Shown here in pieces: positions 5,939-6,231 of a stretch of 6,231 nt of DNA (positions within the stretch are counted from its first letter, which is position 1; every line of letters starts with the position of its first letter). The DNA is from Pseudomonadota bacterium. Lineage in GTDB: Bacteria > Pseudomonadota > Alphaproteobacteria > Rhodospirillales > Magnetospirillaceae. A program made the position numbers and the translations under genes. The stretch spans positions 1 to 6,231 of the forward strand of contig JAFAAW010000103.1 of assembly GCA_023426365.1 (NCBI GenBank), written 5' to 3'. The notes under the pieces are model-generated. The model was not told the DNA's origin. It did no database searches and was given only the letters and a program-made list of their open reading frames with translations.

Positions 5939-6231
5939 ATGACCGCCCGCGTGTGCGTCGGCGCCATTGTTGGCGCGCACGGGGTGCGCGGTCAGGTCCG
6001 TGTCAAGAGCTTCACCGCCGATCCGGCCGACGTGGCCGCCTATGGCCCGGTGGAGAGCGAGGATGGGGCCAGCCGCTTCAAGCTGAAGGTGATGGGAGAG
6101 GTCAAGGGCCTCGTCATCGCCAAGCTTGAGGGGGTGAACGACCGCAACGCCGCGGAAGCCATGCGGGGCACCCGCTTCTACGTCCCGCGCGAGCGGCTGC
6201 CGGAATTGGAGGAGGACGAGTTCCTCTATAC
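5939..6231 (+). CDS. rimM: Ribosome maturation factor RimM, N-terminal 97 residues (cut by window edge)
   Basis: RimM is a 30S assembly factor that binds S19 and helps mature the 3' domain (head) of the small subunit. The frame opens at an ATG 3 nt after the rpsP TAA and is still open at the window end. Visible are the N-terminal barrel signature VGAIVGAHGVRGQVRVKSF (7-25) and the conserved LEGVNDRNAAEAMRGTRFYV (63-82), followed by PRERLPELEEDEFLY (83-97), which precedes the PRC-like C-terminal domain. Full-length proteins are about 165-190 residues, so roughly the last half to two fifths is missing. There is no clear separate Shine-Dalgarno, so translation is probably coupled to rpsP. trmD and rplS would be expected next. 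Confidence 0.96.
   Translation, partial: MTARVCVGAIVGAHGVRGQVRVKSFTADPADVAAYGPVESEDGASRFKLKVMGEVKGLVIAKLEGVNDRNAAEAMRGTRFYVPRERLPELEEDEFLY

Overview
The window is GC-rich, densely coding bacterial DNA. The order ffh, rpsP, rimM on the + strand is the standard start of the ffh-rpsP-rimM-trmD-rplS housekeeping cluster. The style of the proteins (Ffh with TRVDGD in place of TKxDGD, and an S16 with an Ala/Lys-rich tail) points to an alphaproteobacterium. I would guess Rhodospirillales, perhaps Magnetospirillum-like. That placement is inferred from protein style and recollection, not from a search.

Layout. Positions 1-3828 are read leftwards (- strand). In transcription order they hold a UDP-glucuronate decarboxylase of the SDR family (3828 to 2881), then a 115-bp gap with its own promoter. 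Next comes an 852-residue PAS-PAS-PAS-GGDEF-EAL protein (2765 to 207), followed after 9 nt by the first 65 codons of an unidentified gene cut by the window edge (197 to 1). Positions 3829-4152 are a divergent intergenic region. It has two back-to-back sigma70-type promoters whose -35 boxes are only 8 bp apart, followed by a roughly 210-nt ffh leader full of inverted repeats. Positions 4153-6231 are read rightwards: ffh, rpsP and the N-terminal two thirds or so of rimM.

Function. The right half serves protein targeting and ribosome assembly: the SRP GTPase Ffh, ribosomal protein S16 and the 30S maturation factor RimM. The left half combines nucleotide-sugar synthesis (UDP-xylose for surface glycans) with a cyclic-di-GMP phosphodiesterase. 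The EAL domain of that protein keeps all its catalytic motifs, while its GGDEF domain has lost the catalytic signature. A link between c-di-GMP and glycan output is possible, but each gene appears to have its own promoter, so the link is only suggestive.

I do not see a clearly new system here. The points most worth a second look are the structured, possibly dispersed-repeat ffh leader, the degenerate GGDEF domain, and the duplicated PAS domains that flank a dissimilar PAS domain.
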